Positions 25,478-33,455 of a DNA stretch of 41,399 nucleotides are shown here, one piece after another. Below the pieces are notes generated by a model that saw only the letters and a list, made by a program, of their open reading frames with translations, was not told where the DNA came from and did no database searches. The stretch is from positions 1 to 41,399 of the forward strand of contig JAAXOU010000010.1 of assembly GCA_012396115.1 (NCBI GenBank), read 5' to 3'. The position numbers were made by a program, and so were the translations under genes. Within the stretch, counting starts at the first letter, position 1. Each line of letters opens with the position of its first letter. This stretch comes from Streptomyces somaliensis DSM 40738. GTDB lineage: Bacteria; Actinomycetota; Actinomycetes; Streptomycetales; Streptomycetaceae.

Positions 25478-26635
25478 GTGCGCCGTACCGTATTCAACGA
25501 GGACCACGAGGCGTTCCGGGACACCCTCCGCGCCTTCATCGAAGCCGAGGTCGTGCCCGTCTACGACGAGTGGTTCGCCGCCGGCCAGGCGCCGCGCGAC
25601 TTCTACTACAAGCTCGGCGAGCTGGGCATCTTCGGCATCAACGTCCCCGAGGAGTTCGGCGGGGCGGGCCTGGACACCCACAAGTTCGAGGCCGTGCTGT
25701 GCGAGGAGACCGCCCGCGCGGGCGTCATCTTCGGCGGCTCCGGCGTCCACGTGCTGCTGGCGCTCCCCTACATCAAGATGCTCGCCACCGAGGAGCAGAA
25801 GCGGCGCTACCTGCCGAAGTTCGTCACCGGCGAGGAGATGTGGGCGCTGGCGATGACCGAGCCGGGCACCGGCTCCGACGTCGCGGGCATGAAGACCACC
25901 GCCAGGCTCTCCGAGGACGGCACGCACTACGTCCTCAACGGCGCCAAGACCTTCATCACCGGCGGTGTCCACGCCGACCGGGTCATCGTCTGCGCCCGCA
26001 CCTCGCCCCCGAGCGAGGAGGACCGCCGCTTCGGGATCTCCCTGTTCGCGGTGGACACCAAGTCCGAGGGGTACTCCGTCGGCCGCAAGCTGGACAAGCT
26101 GGGCCTGCGCACCTCCGACACGGCCGAGCTGGCCTTCGTCGACGTGAAGGTCCCGGCCGAGGACCTGCTCGGCGAGGAGGGCAAGGGCTTCTCCTACCTC
26201 GGCCACAACCTGGCCTCCGAGCGCTGGGGCATCGCCTTCGGCGCGTACGCCCAGGCCAAGGCCGCCGTCCGGTTCGCCCAGCAGTACGTGCAGGAGCGCA
26301 CCGTCTTCGGCAAGCCGGTCGCGCACTTCCAGAACACCAAGTTCGAGCTGGCCGCCTGCCAGGCCGAGGTGGACGCCGCCGAGGCCGTCGCCGACCGCGC
26401 CCTGGAGGCCCTGGACGCCGGGGAGCTGACCCCCGCCGAGGCCGCGTCCGCCAAGCTGTTCTGCACCGAGGTGGCGCACCGCGTCATCGACCGCTGCCTC
26501 CAGCTCCACGGCGGCTACGGCTACATGAACGAGTACCCCATCGCCCGCCTGTACGCGGACAACCGCGTCAACCGCATCTACGGCGGCACCAGCGAGATCA
26601 TGAAGTCGATCATCGCCAAGTCGATGGGGCTGTGA
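25478..26635 (+). CDS. Acyl-CoA dehydrogenase, LCAD/IVD-type catalytic layout
   Basis: 385 residues from GTG 25478 behind AAGGAGG. An FAD flavoprotein that makes the 2,3-double bond in acyl-CoA. Family marks are MTEPGTGSD, FITGG, QERTVFGKPV, QLHGGYGYMNEYP and a C-terminal IYGGTSEIMK. In the common short-chain type the catalytic Glu is in YEGT; here that position is Gly. A Glu is instead found in LASERWGIA, the position used by long-chain and isovaleryl-CoA dehydrogenases. So long-chain or branched acyl-CoA is favoured as substrate. An upstream in-frame ATG at 25421 lacks a good ribosome-binding site. A perfect 20-bp hairpin follows the gene. Confidence 0.92.
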   Translation: MRRTVFNEDHEAFRDTLRAFIEAEVVPVYDEWFAAGQAPRDFYYKLGELGIFGINVPEEFGGAGLDTHKFEAVLCEETARAGVIFGGSGVHVLLALPYIKMLATEEQKRRYLPKFVTGEEMWALAMTEPGTGSDVAGMKTTARLSEDGTHYVLNGAKTFITGGVHADRVIVCARTSPPSEEDRRFGISLFAVDTKSEGYSVGRKLDKLGLRTSDTAELAFVDVKVPAEDLLGEEGKGFSYLGHNLASERWGIAFGAYAQAKAAVRFAQQYVQERTVFGKPVAHFQNTKFELAACQAEVDAAEAVADRALEALDAGELTPAEAASAKLFCTEVAHRVIDRCLQLHGGYGYMNEYPIARLYADNRVNRIYGGTSEIMKSIIAKSMGL

Positions 26636-26658
26636 CCGCGGCCGGACCGCGTGACCGT

Positions 26659-26706
26659 GACGCCCTCCCCGGGCCGCTCGTGACAAAGCGGCCCGGGGAG
26701 GGCGTC
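26659..26706. terminator. Perfect 20-bp stem, two-way terminator
   Basis: 26659-26678 pairs perfectly with 26687-26706 around CGTGACAA. It lies between the convergent acyl-CoA dehydrogenase and phosphatase-family genes. No long T tract. Confidence 0.85.
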
Positions 26707-26744
26707 CGCGTGCGGCCCCGCGCGGCCCCGGACGGCCGCCGCGG

Positions 26745-27524
26745 TCACAGCAGCCCGGCGGCGTCCAGCAGGTAGGCGGTCATCGGCTCGTAGGAGCGGG
26801 GGTCCAGGACGTGGTCGTCGAGGGGGACGACCACCTGGAGGACGCCCTCGGCCTCGCCGACGAAGAGGGCCGGGTCGTTGCAGTCCGCGTAGCCCACCGT
26901 GTCGATGCCGCGCTGCGCGGCGCGGCCCGCCCAGCCGTGGTCGGCGACGACGAGGTCCGGAAGGGCCTCGCCCGCGGCGCGCAGGCCGTCCAGGATCGCG
27001 CTCATCGGCTCCGGGGAGTGGGTGTGCCACAGCGTGGCGCCCCGTTCGAACACCGCCACGTCGGCGAACTGCACCACGTACCCCTCGTCGGCGGTGAGCC
27101 CGCCGGGGATGCGGACGACGTCGCAGCCGGCGGCGCGCAGCGCGGCGGCGGTGCGGCCGTGCACGTCCAGGAGCGCGCCGGGGTGGCCGGTCGCCAGGAG
27201 CACCCGCTGCCGGGCGTCGGCGGCCTTGCGGAGGCGGACGGCCATCCGGTCCAGGGCGTCGACGGTGAGTTCCGGGTCGATGGTGTCCCGGCCGGTGCGG
27301 TGCTCGGGGTCGTCGTCGACGCCGCACCGCTCGGCCATCACCGCGAGCACGTCCTGCTCGTCGGTCCAGCGGTCGCCCAGCTCCAGGCCCAGCCAGTAGT
27401 GGCGGTCGCCGTTCGCGAGCCCGCGGTAGTGGGCGAGGTTGTTGTCGCGGGGGGTGGCGACGTCCCCCGCGATGCGCGTGCGGACGAGGTGCTCGACGAG
27501 GGCGGCGCGGCTGGGTATCGGCAT
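26745..27524 (-). CDS. Actinobacterial phosphatase-family protein
   Basis: 259 residues from ATG 27524. The sequence matches the family I know from Streptomyces annotation as 'phosphatase': MPIPSRAALVEHLVRTRIAG, NNLAHYRGLANGDRHYWLGLE, then LLATGHPGALLDVH, GATLWHTHS, VVADHGWAG, IGYADCNDPA-like YADCNDPALF and VPLDDHV. Several conserved His and Asp residues (GHPG, HTHS, DHGW, DDH) could form a metal site. The real substrate is not known to me. Soluble, single-gene unit, convergent with the dehydrogenase and divergent from the lamin-tail gene. Confidence 0.82.
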   Translation of the reverse strand: MPIPSRAALVEHLVRTRIAGDVATPRDNNLAHYRGLANGDRHYWLGLELGDRWTDEQDVLAVMAERCGVDDDPEHRTGRDTIDPELTVDALDRMAVRLRKAADARQRVLLATGHPGALLDVHGRTAAALRAAGCDVVRIPGGLTADEGYVVQFADVAVFERGATLWHTHSPEPMSAILDGLRAAGEALPDLVVADHGWAGRAAQRGIDTVGYADCNDPALFVGEAEGVLQVVVPLDDHVLDPRSYEPMTAYLLDAAGLL

Positions 27525-27744
27525 TCCCCCATTGTGCCGCCCGCCTCCGGCGGCGGCCGGGGCGTCCGGCGGCGCGTCCGCGGCGTGTCCGGGGCGGGAC
27601 CTTCGGCCCTACCGGCGGGAAACCCGCCCGCAACCTCCGCTTGGCCCGGCAGACTGGCGCCCGCCACCCCACCCCGCCCGGGACGCGGACGTCCCCGAAC
27701 GGCCGGGCCGCCCGTGCCCGGCACCGCTGGAGAAAGGCACCTCC

Positions 27745-28275
27745 TTGAACCGTGCGATACGCGCCGCCGCCCTGTCGACGGCCGTCCTGTCCCTCGCCGC
27801 GCTGTCCCCCGCCGCGCTGTCCGCGGACGCCCGGGCCGCGTCCACGACGGGCGCCCTGATGATCACCCACGTGCGGCCCAACACCTCGGGCGCGGACGTC
27901 CGGGACGGCCGTCAGCTCAACCTGAACGGCGAGTACTTCCTCATCAGGAACGTCACCACGCGGACGGTGAACACGGGCGGGTACGTCCCCGACATCACCT
28001 CCAACACCTACGGCCGCGTGCTGCCCTCGTACAACCTGCCCGCCGGCGCCAAGGCGTACGTGCACACCGGCAGCGGCACCAACCACCGGGACGGCAGCGG
28101 CTGGCACCACCTCTACCGGGGCTACGGGCGGCACGTCCTGCCCAACGACGCCCGGTCCCGCACCCCCGACCTGCGGCTGAAGAAGCCGGGGAGCCCGGAC
28201 GACAACACGTCCACCGGCTCCATCAGCTCCTGCAACTGGAACCTCGCGGCGGACGGCACGACGTACGCCTGCTGA
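27745..28275 (+). CDS. Secreted lamin-tail domain protein
   Basis: 176 residues. TTG 27745 was chosen: GGAGAAAGG stands 7 bp upstream and the frame then starts LNRAIRAAALSTAVLSLAALS, a signal peptide with cleavage near ADARA-AS. The mature part (~37-176) has lamin-tail (LTD) features: IRNVTTRTVNTGGYVPDI, LPAGAKAYVHTGSGT and a closing SSCNWNLAADGTTYAC with two Cys. Such domains are found on secreted nucleases and surface proteins; here there is no catalytic domain. Function outside the cell unknown. Confidence 0.85.
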   Translation: MNRAIRAAALSTAVLSLAALSPAALSADARAASTTGALMITHVRPNTSGADVRDGRQLNLNGEYFLIRNVTTRTVNTGGYVPDITSNTYGRVLPSYNLPAGAKAYVHTGSGTNHRDGSGWHHLYRGYGRHVLPNDARSRTPDLRLKKPGSPDDNTSTGSISSCNWNLAADGTTYAC

Positions 28276-28613
28276 GATCGGGGGGCGTGAACGGGCCGTC
28301 CGAGGTGGCACCCGCCCCCCGGGCGGCCCTTCGCTTGCCGTCCGGGTGGCGGCGCGGCCGCCGGGGCCGTGCGTGCGGCTCGATCCACGGGCACGCCGTC
28401 GGGAGCTGCTGCCGCGAAGGCACCGCGGGCGAGACGGTGGAGCAGGGCGTCCGTGGTGGAGCGGCGGATCAGGCGGCGATGGCCAAGGGAACTCGGCACA
28501 TGAGGGTGGTTCCTCGACGGCAAGGCGGAGTGAGTACGAGATGTTGCGGGGGTGAGGGTCCGCGAGCTCGGAGCGGAGGGAGGGGCATTCCGGGCTCGCG
28601 GGTCTCTGCGGAG
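28276..28613. other. Intergenic region with a possible hairpin and a gene relic
   Basis: 338 bp between convergent genes. A GGGGGGCG (28280-28287) / CGCCCCCC (28313-28320) repeat may end the lamin-tail transcript. 28405-28476 resembles the 3' end of a TetR gene. I see no intact gene. Confidence 0.6.
28405..28476 (-). pseudogene. Relic of the 3' end of a TetR gene
   Basis: Read leftwards it gives RSTTDALLHRLARGAFAAAAPDG, against RPSTGPLLHRLARGALAAAAPRD at the end of the intact TetR at 34911-35513. The DNA also aligns well (for example CCGCGGGCGAG and CGGTGGAGCAGGG). Only ~70 bp are left, with no upstream part. Confidence 0.6.
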
Positions 28614-29351
28614 CTACTTCGTGGCGACGACGTAGACGCTGCCCCAGCGGCGCTTCGGGTTGGCCATGGTGGGGTCGAACGTCCAGGGCTCGACGGTGGT
28701 GAAGCCGGCCTCGGTGAAGAGCTGGACGAGCTTCTCGTGGTCGTACGCCCACAGGTGCGGGGTGTAGGTGGGGTCGTCGTCCTGGTCGCGGAAGACGAGG
28801 TTCACGAGGTCGAGTCGCGTATTGATGTCGCCGCGGCAGTCGCGCTTGGCGTACCAGCGCTCGATCGTCTCGTCAGAGGTGTCCAGGGGGCCGGGGTACT
28901 GGCTCAGGGCGAAAGCGGCGTCGGGAACGCCGGTGATGACTCGGCCGCCCGGCATGAGGGCGCGGTGGGCCTCGCGGACGTAGTGCTTGGCCGAGCGCGG
29001 GTAGTCGATGTGCTCCAGGAAGTGCTCGGAGAAGATCTCGTCGGTGCTGTCGTCCTGGAGGGGGATGCCCTCGCGGATGTCCCAGAGGAGGTCGGCCGGC
29101 GGAACGAGGTCGATGTTGAAAAAGCCGTCGATGCGGTGGGCTCCGCCGCCGATCTGCACTTTGCCGGGCTTGTCGTCGATGCGGCCGTTGGGCCAGGCCC
29201 GGCGGCTGGCGTGGTGGTAGCGGTGGAGTTCGATCTCCTTGGCGGCGGCCCGGAGGGTGCGGGCGAGGCCGTGGGGAGTGGCGGGGTCGGTGAGCACCGA
29301 GGCGATCTGTTCGCCGAGGAGGTCGACGGAGGGCATGCCGGAGGGACTCAT
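28614..29351 (-). CDS. SAM-dependent class I methyltransferase
   Basis: 245 residues from ATG 29351; a GTG directly before it gives one extra codon, but TAGGAG spacing favours the ATG. The SAM site is KVQIGGG (68-70), then an acidic loop end NIDL (Asp81), IPLQDDSTDEIFSEHFLEHI and a GGRVITGVPD strand, as in Methyltransf_11 proteins. The C-terminal LFTEAGF is also typical. Acceptor unknown. It is the last gene of the leftward six-gene set, 60 bp after the 464-aa gene, so it probably modifies a product or substrate of that set. Confidence 0.88.
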   Translation of the reverse strand: MSPSGMPSVDLLGEQIASVLTDPATPHGLARTLRAAAKEIELHRYHHASRRAWPNGRIDDKPGKVQIGGGAHRIDGFFNIDLVPPADLLWDIREGIPLQDDSTDEIFSEHFLEHIDYPRSAKHYVREAHRALMPGGRVITGVPDAAFALSQYPGPLDTSDETIERWYAKRDCRGDINTRLDLVNLVFRDQDDDPTYTPHLWAYDHEKLVQLFTEAGFTTVEPWTFDPTMANPKRRWGSVYVVATK

Positions 29352-29411
29352 CACGGATCTCCTACGTGTGAGGTTGCTCGGGGTGAGGTGGGCCGCGAAT
29401 GGCGGTGATGG

Positions 29412-30806
29412 TCAGGCGGCACTGGGTGCGGGGGCGGTCCACTGGTTGTTGCGCATGAGGGTGTACTTGATGTCCACCAGTCGCGGGGCGATGGTCAGCG
29501 CGAACTCTTCGGCCGGGTGGAGGTGACCGGTGTCGTCCTGCTCGGCGCGCCAGACGCGGTAGTCGAGGTTGGGGTAGGCCGGGTTGATGCCGATCTCGCC
29601 CTTGGGCATCGTGCCGTTGAACGGGGTGACGATGTCCATGTGGTTCCAGTAGTTCCAGGCTTGCAGCGCCTTGTGCTGGTCGAAGTAGAAGTAGAAGTCG
29701 GGGTAGCGGCCGAAGGTGCGCAGTTCCCGGTGGATGAGGTGACCGAGCAGCGGTCCGAGCTGGGCGGTCAGGGAGTCGAACTCCCAGCGCGTGTGGTGCC
29801 AGGCTCCGGGGGCGTCGCCGGGCGCGAAGAGGCGGGCGGCGACGAGGTAGCTGATCCGCTCGACCAGGTACGCGCTCGCGTGGCTGGTGTCGATAGTCGG
29901 GTCGACTCGGTGGATGAGCACGGCCAGCTGCTTCGGACGGGGACGGAACCGCGCGAGGTCGAACTTGCCGGCCATGGCGGGGAAGGAGGCGAACAGCATC
30001 TCCTTGTACAGCCAGTTGTTCAGCTCGCCGAGTTCGGCCAGGCGCCGGGTGTGGGGAGACGTCGAGTGGAGCATCAGGTACTCGGCGACCGCTTCGAAGT
30101 ACAGGTAGCCCAGGATCGGCAGCCGAGGGATCGTCTCGTCGAGCAGCTTGAGGAACGGCTCGGCGTCGACCAGGCTGCCCTGGTAGGCGACAGCGGCAGC
30201 AGTAGCGAGGAACGCGGCCGAGTTCTTGACCCGGCTCACGACGGTCTCGCGCAGCTGGTGCCGTTCGTTCTTGCTCAGCAGGTATTCGAGGTGGCTGTAG
30301 ATCTGCAGGTGGATGAGGCCCAGTCGCAGGTAATCCACGCCGGCGAGTCCGCGATACGCCTGCGGCGGAGTGCCGATCTCGAAGATCAGCGGGGTGGGGA
30401 CGCGATCGGTGACGCCGAGCTTGGCCAGGAAGGCCGGCGCTTCCTTGGTCAGGACGTAGGCGCCGAGGTTGTGCATGCGGAAGCCCTGGTCGGTTGCGGT
30501 GAGCGGTGCGCAGTAGATGCTTCCGACGAGGCAACCGCCCGACGGGTAGAGCACTCCCTGCCGGCTGATCTCCTCCAGGGCGTGGGTGACGTGCAGCAGG
30601 TACAGCTTGCCGCTGACGCTCAGGGCCTCGAAGAGGGCGTTCTGCCGCAGCAGGTGGCCGTTCGGGGTTTCCTCGGCGAGCCGTCGCTCCCAGTCCGCGG
30701 CCTGGACGGCGAGCGGGTCGAAACGGTCGACCGAGGCAGGGATGAGCGTGGAGTCGAAGAAGGCGTGGGCGTCGGCCCACAGGTGGTAGGCGTCGAGGAA
30801 GTCCAT
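29412..30806 (-). CDS. Unrecognised 464-aa protein of the nucleotide-type cluster
   Basis: ATG 30806 lies 2 bp after the stop of the HD-domain gene, so the two are coupled; the upstream frame inside the HD gene is not used. The protein is soluble, mostly helical, rich in aromatic residues (FYFYFDQ, WNYWNH) and His (HHTRWEF, HLIHREL). The N-terminal half has LLHVTHALEEISR, a Gly/Cys-rich YPSGGCLVGSIYC and LRLGLIHLQIYSHLEYLL. The C-terminal part has GTMPKGEIGINPAYPN and VDIKYTLMRNNQW. I know no family and see no standard catalytic motif. The adjacent HD, CYTH and NDK genes suggest a job with nucleotides or phosphorylated compounds. Good candidate for structure prediction. Confidence 0.85.
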   Translation of the reverse strand: MDFLDAYHLWADAHAFFDSTLIPASVDRFDPLAVQAADWERRLAEETPNGHLLRQNALFEALSVSGKLYLLHVTHALEEISRQGVLYPSGGCLVGSIYCAPLTATDQGFRMHNLGAYVLTKEAPAFLAKLGVTDRVPTPLIFEIGTPPQAYRGLAGVDYLRLGLIHLQIYSHLEYLLSKNERHQLRETVVSRVKNSAAFLATAAAVAYQGSLVDAEPFLKLLDETIPRLPILGYLYFEAVAEYLMLHSTSPHTRRLAELGELNNWLYKEMLFASFPAMAGKFDLARFRPRPKQLAVLIHRVDPTIDTSHASAYLVERISYLVAARLFAPGDAPGAWHHTRWEFDSLTAQLGPLLGHLIHRELRTFGRYPDFYFYFDQHKALQAWNYWNHMDIVTPFNGTMPKGEIGINPAYPNLDYRVWRAEQDDTGHLHPAEEFALTIAPRLVDIKYTLMRNNQWTAPAPSAA

Positions 30807-30808
30807 GG

Positions 30809-31573
30809 TCAGACCAGGCCCTTCTCGGCGAGCGCGTAGCGGACGGCCGCACTGCCGCTGGCCCCGGCGAGGTAGGCCCGCTCCGAGACCAGGACCAGGT
30901 CGAAGGCGAGGCCACGCAGCTGGTCGAAGGCCGGCTCGCGAACGTACCGAGACTCCGGCCACCACTTCAGCTTCGGCAGGCGGTACCGGTCCAGGGCATC
31001 GGCGGCCTTCACCACGTCGGTGATGCGCTCGGCCCGGGCGTGGTCACGCTGGTCGTCTGCGGTGAACGCCTCGTACGGGACATCGTGCAGCCGGACGGCG
31101 GTAGCCGCCTGAATGATCCGCCGTGGACTTGCGGTGAGCCCGAAGTGCTCCCAGACGGTGTCGGCGTTTGCGGCGAGCCAGATGGCCGCGCGAGCGCCAT
31201 GTCCGCGATCGTCCTGGTCGTGGCGCCGCTGGCAGTCGTGTACGGCGGCGGCCAGGATCACCGTAGCGGCATCGGCGTCGCCGAGGCCGTTCACCTCAGC
31301 GAGGACAGCGGCGAGTGCCGCCGTCCTCATGGCGTGCCGGACGCCGTGAAGCGACGTGTACAGGCGGGGGTCCGCCCACCATCTGGTGGGCAGTCCGCCG
31401 TTCGCGAGCAGCTCCTTCGACTGCGGGCGCAAGACCGGTGCCTGCGTCGGCGGAAGGCTGGTCCTGTGATCGCTGATCCACGCGATGGTGGCGTGGTCCA
31501 TGTGCTGGTGGAGCGGGAGCTGCCCTCGGGCAGCCAGGTCGATCAGACTTGTGGTCAACGGGGTCGTGCTCAC
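30809..31573 (-). CDS. HD-domain protein (putative phosphohydrolase)
   Basis: 254 residues from GTG 31573. HD-type metal residues can be seen: LHGVRH (His76, His80), AAAVHDCQ (His112-Asp113), then an acidic-His stretch RRHDQDDRGHGARAA, and a later KAADALDRY with an Asp that often completes the site. Family members hydrolyse phosphate esters of nucleotides, including cyclic and hyperphosphorylated ones. The 464-aa gene starts 2 bp downstream; the CYTH-like gene ends 39 bp upstream. A pair of nucleotide-making and nucleotide-hydrolysing enzymes is possible here (inference). Confidence 0.82.
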   Translation of the reverse strand: MSTTPLTTSLIDLAARGQLPLHQHMDHATIAWISDHRTSLPPTQAPVLRPQSKELLANGGLPTRWWADPRLYTSLHGVRHAMRTAALAAVLAEVNGLGDADAATVILAAAVHDCQRRHDQDDRGHGARAAIWLAANADTVWEHFGLTASPRRIIQAATAVRLHDVPYEAFTADDQRDHARAERITDVVKAADALDRYRLPKLKWWPESRYVREPAFDQLRGLAFDLVLVSERAYLAGASGSAAVRYALAEKGLV

Positions 31574-31612
31574 TCGTGCCCACCCCCTTGGTGGTGTCCG
31601 CGGTGAAGTTCC

Positions 31613-32197
31613 CTACCGGATCGGCGCAGCCTGCTGCTCGCGCTCCTTGCGCTCCTTCTCGGCCGCCTCGAAGGCAGCGGTGAAGTCGGCCAGCTCCTGC
31701 TCCGTCATCAAGGCCACGCCGAGTGCCATGGCGACATCCGTGATCTTGGCCTCCGCCTCGGCGCGAGCGGCGTCCGAGGCCCCGTCCTCCAGCAGAACTT
31801 CGAACTCCGCGTGGTAGCCCCACGCCTCACTCCACTTGACCGCGATCTCGACGCCGTCGAAGCGGAAGTTATGACGGAAGTTGAACGCCTCGTGCATCGC
31901 CGCCTCGAAGCCGAGGGCGTTGAACACCTTCACCGCGGCGGGAACGTCGGTGGGGGCGATGGCGAACTCAGTCTCCGTGAAGGCCGCGCCCTGCCCGATC
32001 TTGCTCCCCTTCAGGGTGATCTTGGCGGTGCCGGCGGCGGTGTTGTCGGTGACCTTCAGGAGCTGGTCGGGCAGCACGTAGAAGTAGATGTGCTTGTCGT
32101 CGGGGCCCAGGTCCTCGCCGTCCGCCTTCAGGCGGGTGACGAGCCGGTCGTGGACCTCCTTGGTGAAGCGGGCGCGCATCTCGATTTCGACGGCCAC
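31613..32197 (-). CDS. CYTH-like protein
   Basis: 194 residues from GTG 32197, with GAGGAGG upstream. The start VEIEMRARF gives Glu4-x-Glu6-x-Arg8, the ExExK motif of CYTH proteins with Lys changed to Arg. Alternating charged strands follow (LLKVTD, AKITLKGSK, TETEFAI, NFRHNF, EIAVKW, AEFEVLL), which would line the tunnel, ending in a charged helix (EAAEKERKEREQQ). CYTH enzymes are triphosphatases or class IV adenylate cyclases. The Arg change and low similarity leave the activity open. The gene lies downstream of a strong hairpin and 39 bp before the HD-domain gene. Confidence 0.72.
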   Translation of the reverse strand: MAVEIEMRARFTKEVHDRLVTRLKADGEDLGPDDKHIYFYVLPDQLLKVTDNTAAGTAKITLKGSKIGQGAAFTETEFAIAPTDVPAAVKVFNALGFEAAMHEAFNFRHNFRFDGVEIAVKWSEAWGYHAEFEVLLEDGASDAARAEAEAKITDVAMALGVALMTEQELADFTAAFEAAEKERKEREQQAAPIR

Positions 32198-32302
32198 GGG
32201 GCTGCTGCCTCCTCGTTTCAGGCATGGCGAAGCCAGCCGGCCCCTGCCGTTCGGGGGCTGTCCGGTCGGGCGATCGCTATGGGATTGGTGGTCGAGCGCG
32301 GA

Positions 32303-32336
32303 GTGATGCGGCCGATGCGGGTGCCGGCCGCATCAC
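32303..32336. terminator. Intra-cluster hairpin (attenuator or terminator)
   Basis: GTGATGCGGCCG (32303-32314) pairs perfectly with 32325-32336, loop 10 nt. On the leftward strand it comes ~20 nt after the stop of the 99-aa gene and ~105 nt before the CYTH-like gene, so it could reduce expression of the downstream genes relative to ndk. Confidence 0.65.
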
Positions 32337-32355
32337 CCCGGTGGATCGGCGGGTG

Positions 32356-32655
32356 TCAGCCGAAGGTGCCGAAGCGCTCCTCAACAACTCCCGAGTGCAG
32401 GTAGGTCGGCAACGGGACGCCTCCCACCGACGAACGGCTGGTGGCGACCTGCTCCTCCGTCTCGCTGGGGAAGCCCTCCAGCAGCCGCAGGCACTGCTGG
32501 GCCCATTCCTGCGACGCGGGCCAGTCACCCAGGTCACGGTGGCGCACGGCCAGGGCGTACGCGGTCTCGGTGGCGGCCCACCGGTCGGTCACCAGCTCAC
32601 GCTGGAAGATCGACTCCAGCTCGTCGGTGGAGGCCGGGCGGGTCTGGTTGGTCAT
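32356..32655 (-). CDS. Small TPR-like protein
   Basis: 99 residues from ATG 32655, preceded by GAGAGGG. The middle has one TPR-like helical pair: AYALAVRHRDLGDWPASQEWAQ and the following LRLLEGF. The rest is short and polar (THR/SER-rich, GVPLPTYLHSG). Similar short repeats occur in Streptomyces proteins of unknown role. Likely a protein-binding partner of the cluster. It is 80 bp downstream of the NDK-like gene and followed by a hairpin. Confidence 0.75.
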   Translation of the reverse strand: MTNQTRPASTDELESIFQRELVTDRWAATETAYALAVRHRDLGDWPASQEWAQQCLRLLEGFPSETEEQVATSRSSVGGVPLPTYLHSGVVEERFGTFG

Positions 32656-32735
32656 GGTGCCCTCTCGGTTCAAACGGTCGTGCCCCAGTGGTGATCAACG
32701 CCCCGGCGTCTTCGCGGTGACGCCATGACCCGCCG

Positions 32736-33245
32736 CTAGTACGTGTAGATCTCGGCCAGCGTCTGGTAGTCCTGCAGCTCATCCTTGTCGAACCACAGCT
32801 CCACCTCCTGCTTAGCCTCCTCCACGTTGCCGGAGGCGTGCACGAGGTTGGCGACCGCCTTGCCGGAGGCGATGCTGGCCGCAGCGCTGTAGTGCGAGAA
32901 GTCACCCCGCACCGTGCCGGCCGGAGCCTGATTCGGGTACGTGCTGCCGACGATCTTGCGGACGGTGGCAATGGCGTCGAAGCCCTCCAGCACCAGGGCG
33001 ATGACCGGCCCCTGCTGCATGAACGTCGCCGTGAGGCTGTAGACCTCCGAACCCAGCCGCTCTTCCAGGTCGAAGTAGTGCTTGCGGGTGAACTCCTCGT
33101 CCATCCACTTCATCTTGGTGCCGACGATCTTCAGTGCGGCGTCTTCGAATCGAGTGATAATCCTTCCTGCCAGGCCACGCGCCAGCGCATCGGGCTTGAG
33201 CAGGACGAGCGTGCGCTCGACAGTGTGTGCCTGAACCTCGGCCAT
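32736..33245 (-). CDS. Nucleoside diphosphate kinase-like protein
   Basis: 169 residues from ATG 33245 behind AAAGGGAG. NDK moves the gamma phosphate of ATP to NDPs through a phospho-His. The key parts are present: LVLLKPDAL (Lys17), GTVRGDFSHYS and NLVHASGN with catalytic His136. It is ~30 residues longer than the housekeeping ~137-residue enzyme, with extra residues in the N-terminal half and at both ends, and has TYP where TNP is usual. It therefore looks like a specialised second NDK rather than the core ndk gene. First gene of the leftward set; a perfect 8-6-8 palindrome stands 32-53 bp upstream of its start. Confidence 0.92.
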   Translation of the reverse strand: MAEVQAHTVERTLVLLKPDALARGLAGRIITRFEDAALKIVGTKMKWMDEEFTRKHYFDLEERLGSEVYSLTATFMQQGPVIALVLEGFDAIATVRKIVGSTYPNQAPAGTVRGDFSHYSAAASIASGKAVANLVHASGNVEEAKQEVELWFDKDELQDYQTLAEIYTY

Positions 33246-33276
33246 TGACTCCCTTTCGCCTTGCTAGCAACCGAAC

Positions 33277-33298
33277 ATGACGGACAATCATCCGTCAT
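33277..33298. promoter_or_regulatory. Operator-like palindrome ATGACGGA-N6-TCCGTCAT
   Basis: Perfect 8-bp arms (33277-33284, 33291-33298) with spacer CAATCA. It is ~32 bp upstream of the ndk-like start and ~355 bp from the HTH-NUDIX start. A dimeric HTH protein is the likely ligand, the HTH-NUDIX protein being the nearest candidate. Confidence 0.7.
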
Positions 33299-33449
33299 CC
33301 GCTGAGGTTACCGGCGCTGACAGGACGGTTCGGGCGTGCGGGCAATGCCCCGGACGGGCGAATGCTGGCGGAGGCACGACCGATCGGCCGACTGAGAGGA
33401 CCGATTCGGCCAAGTTCCCTCTTTCCGCTATCCGCTGGGGGTGCGCACC

Positions 33450-33455
33450 TAGAAT
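33450..33455 (+). promoter_or_regulatory. -10 box for the NUDIX pair
   Basis: TAGAAT, one base from the TATAAT consensus and AT-rich against its surroundings, ~200 bp upstream of the GTG. The -35 region is not recognisable, so this may be an activator-dependent promoter. Confidence 0.4.

Noticed and set aside
26578-28752. Very long minus-strand frame through the phosphatase-family gene
   Set aside because: It overlaps the better-supported gene at 26745-27524 in another frame and consists of low-complexity Arg/Pro/Gly sequence.
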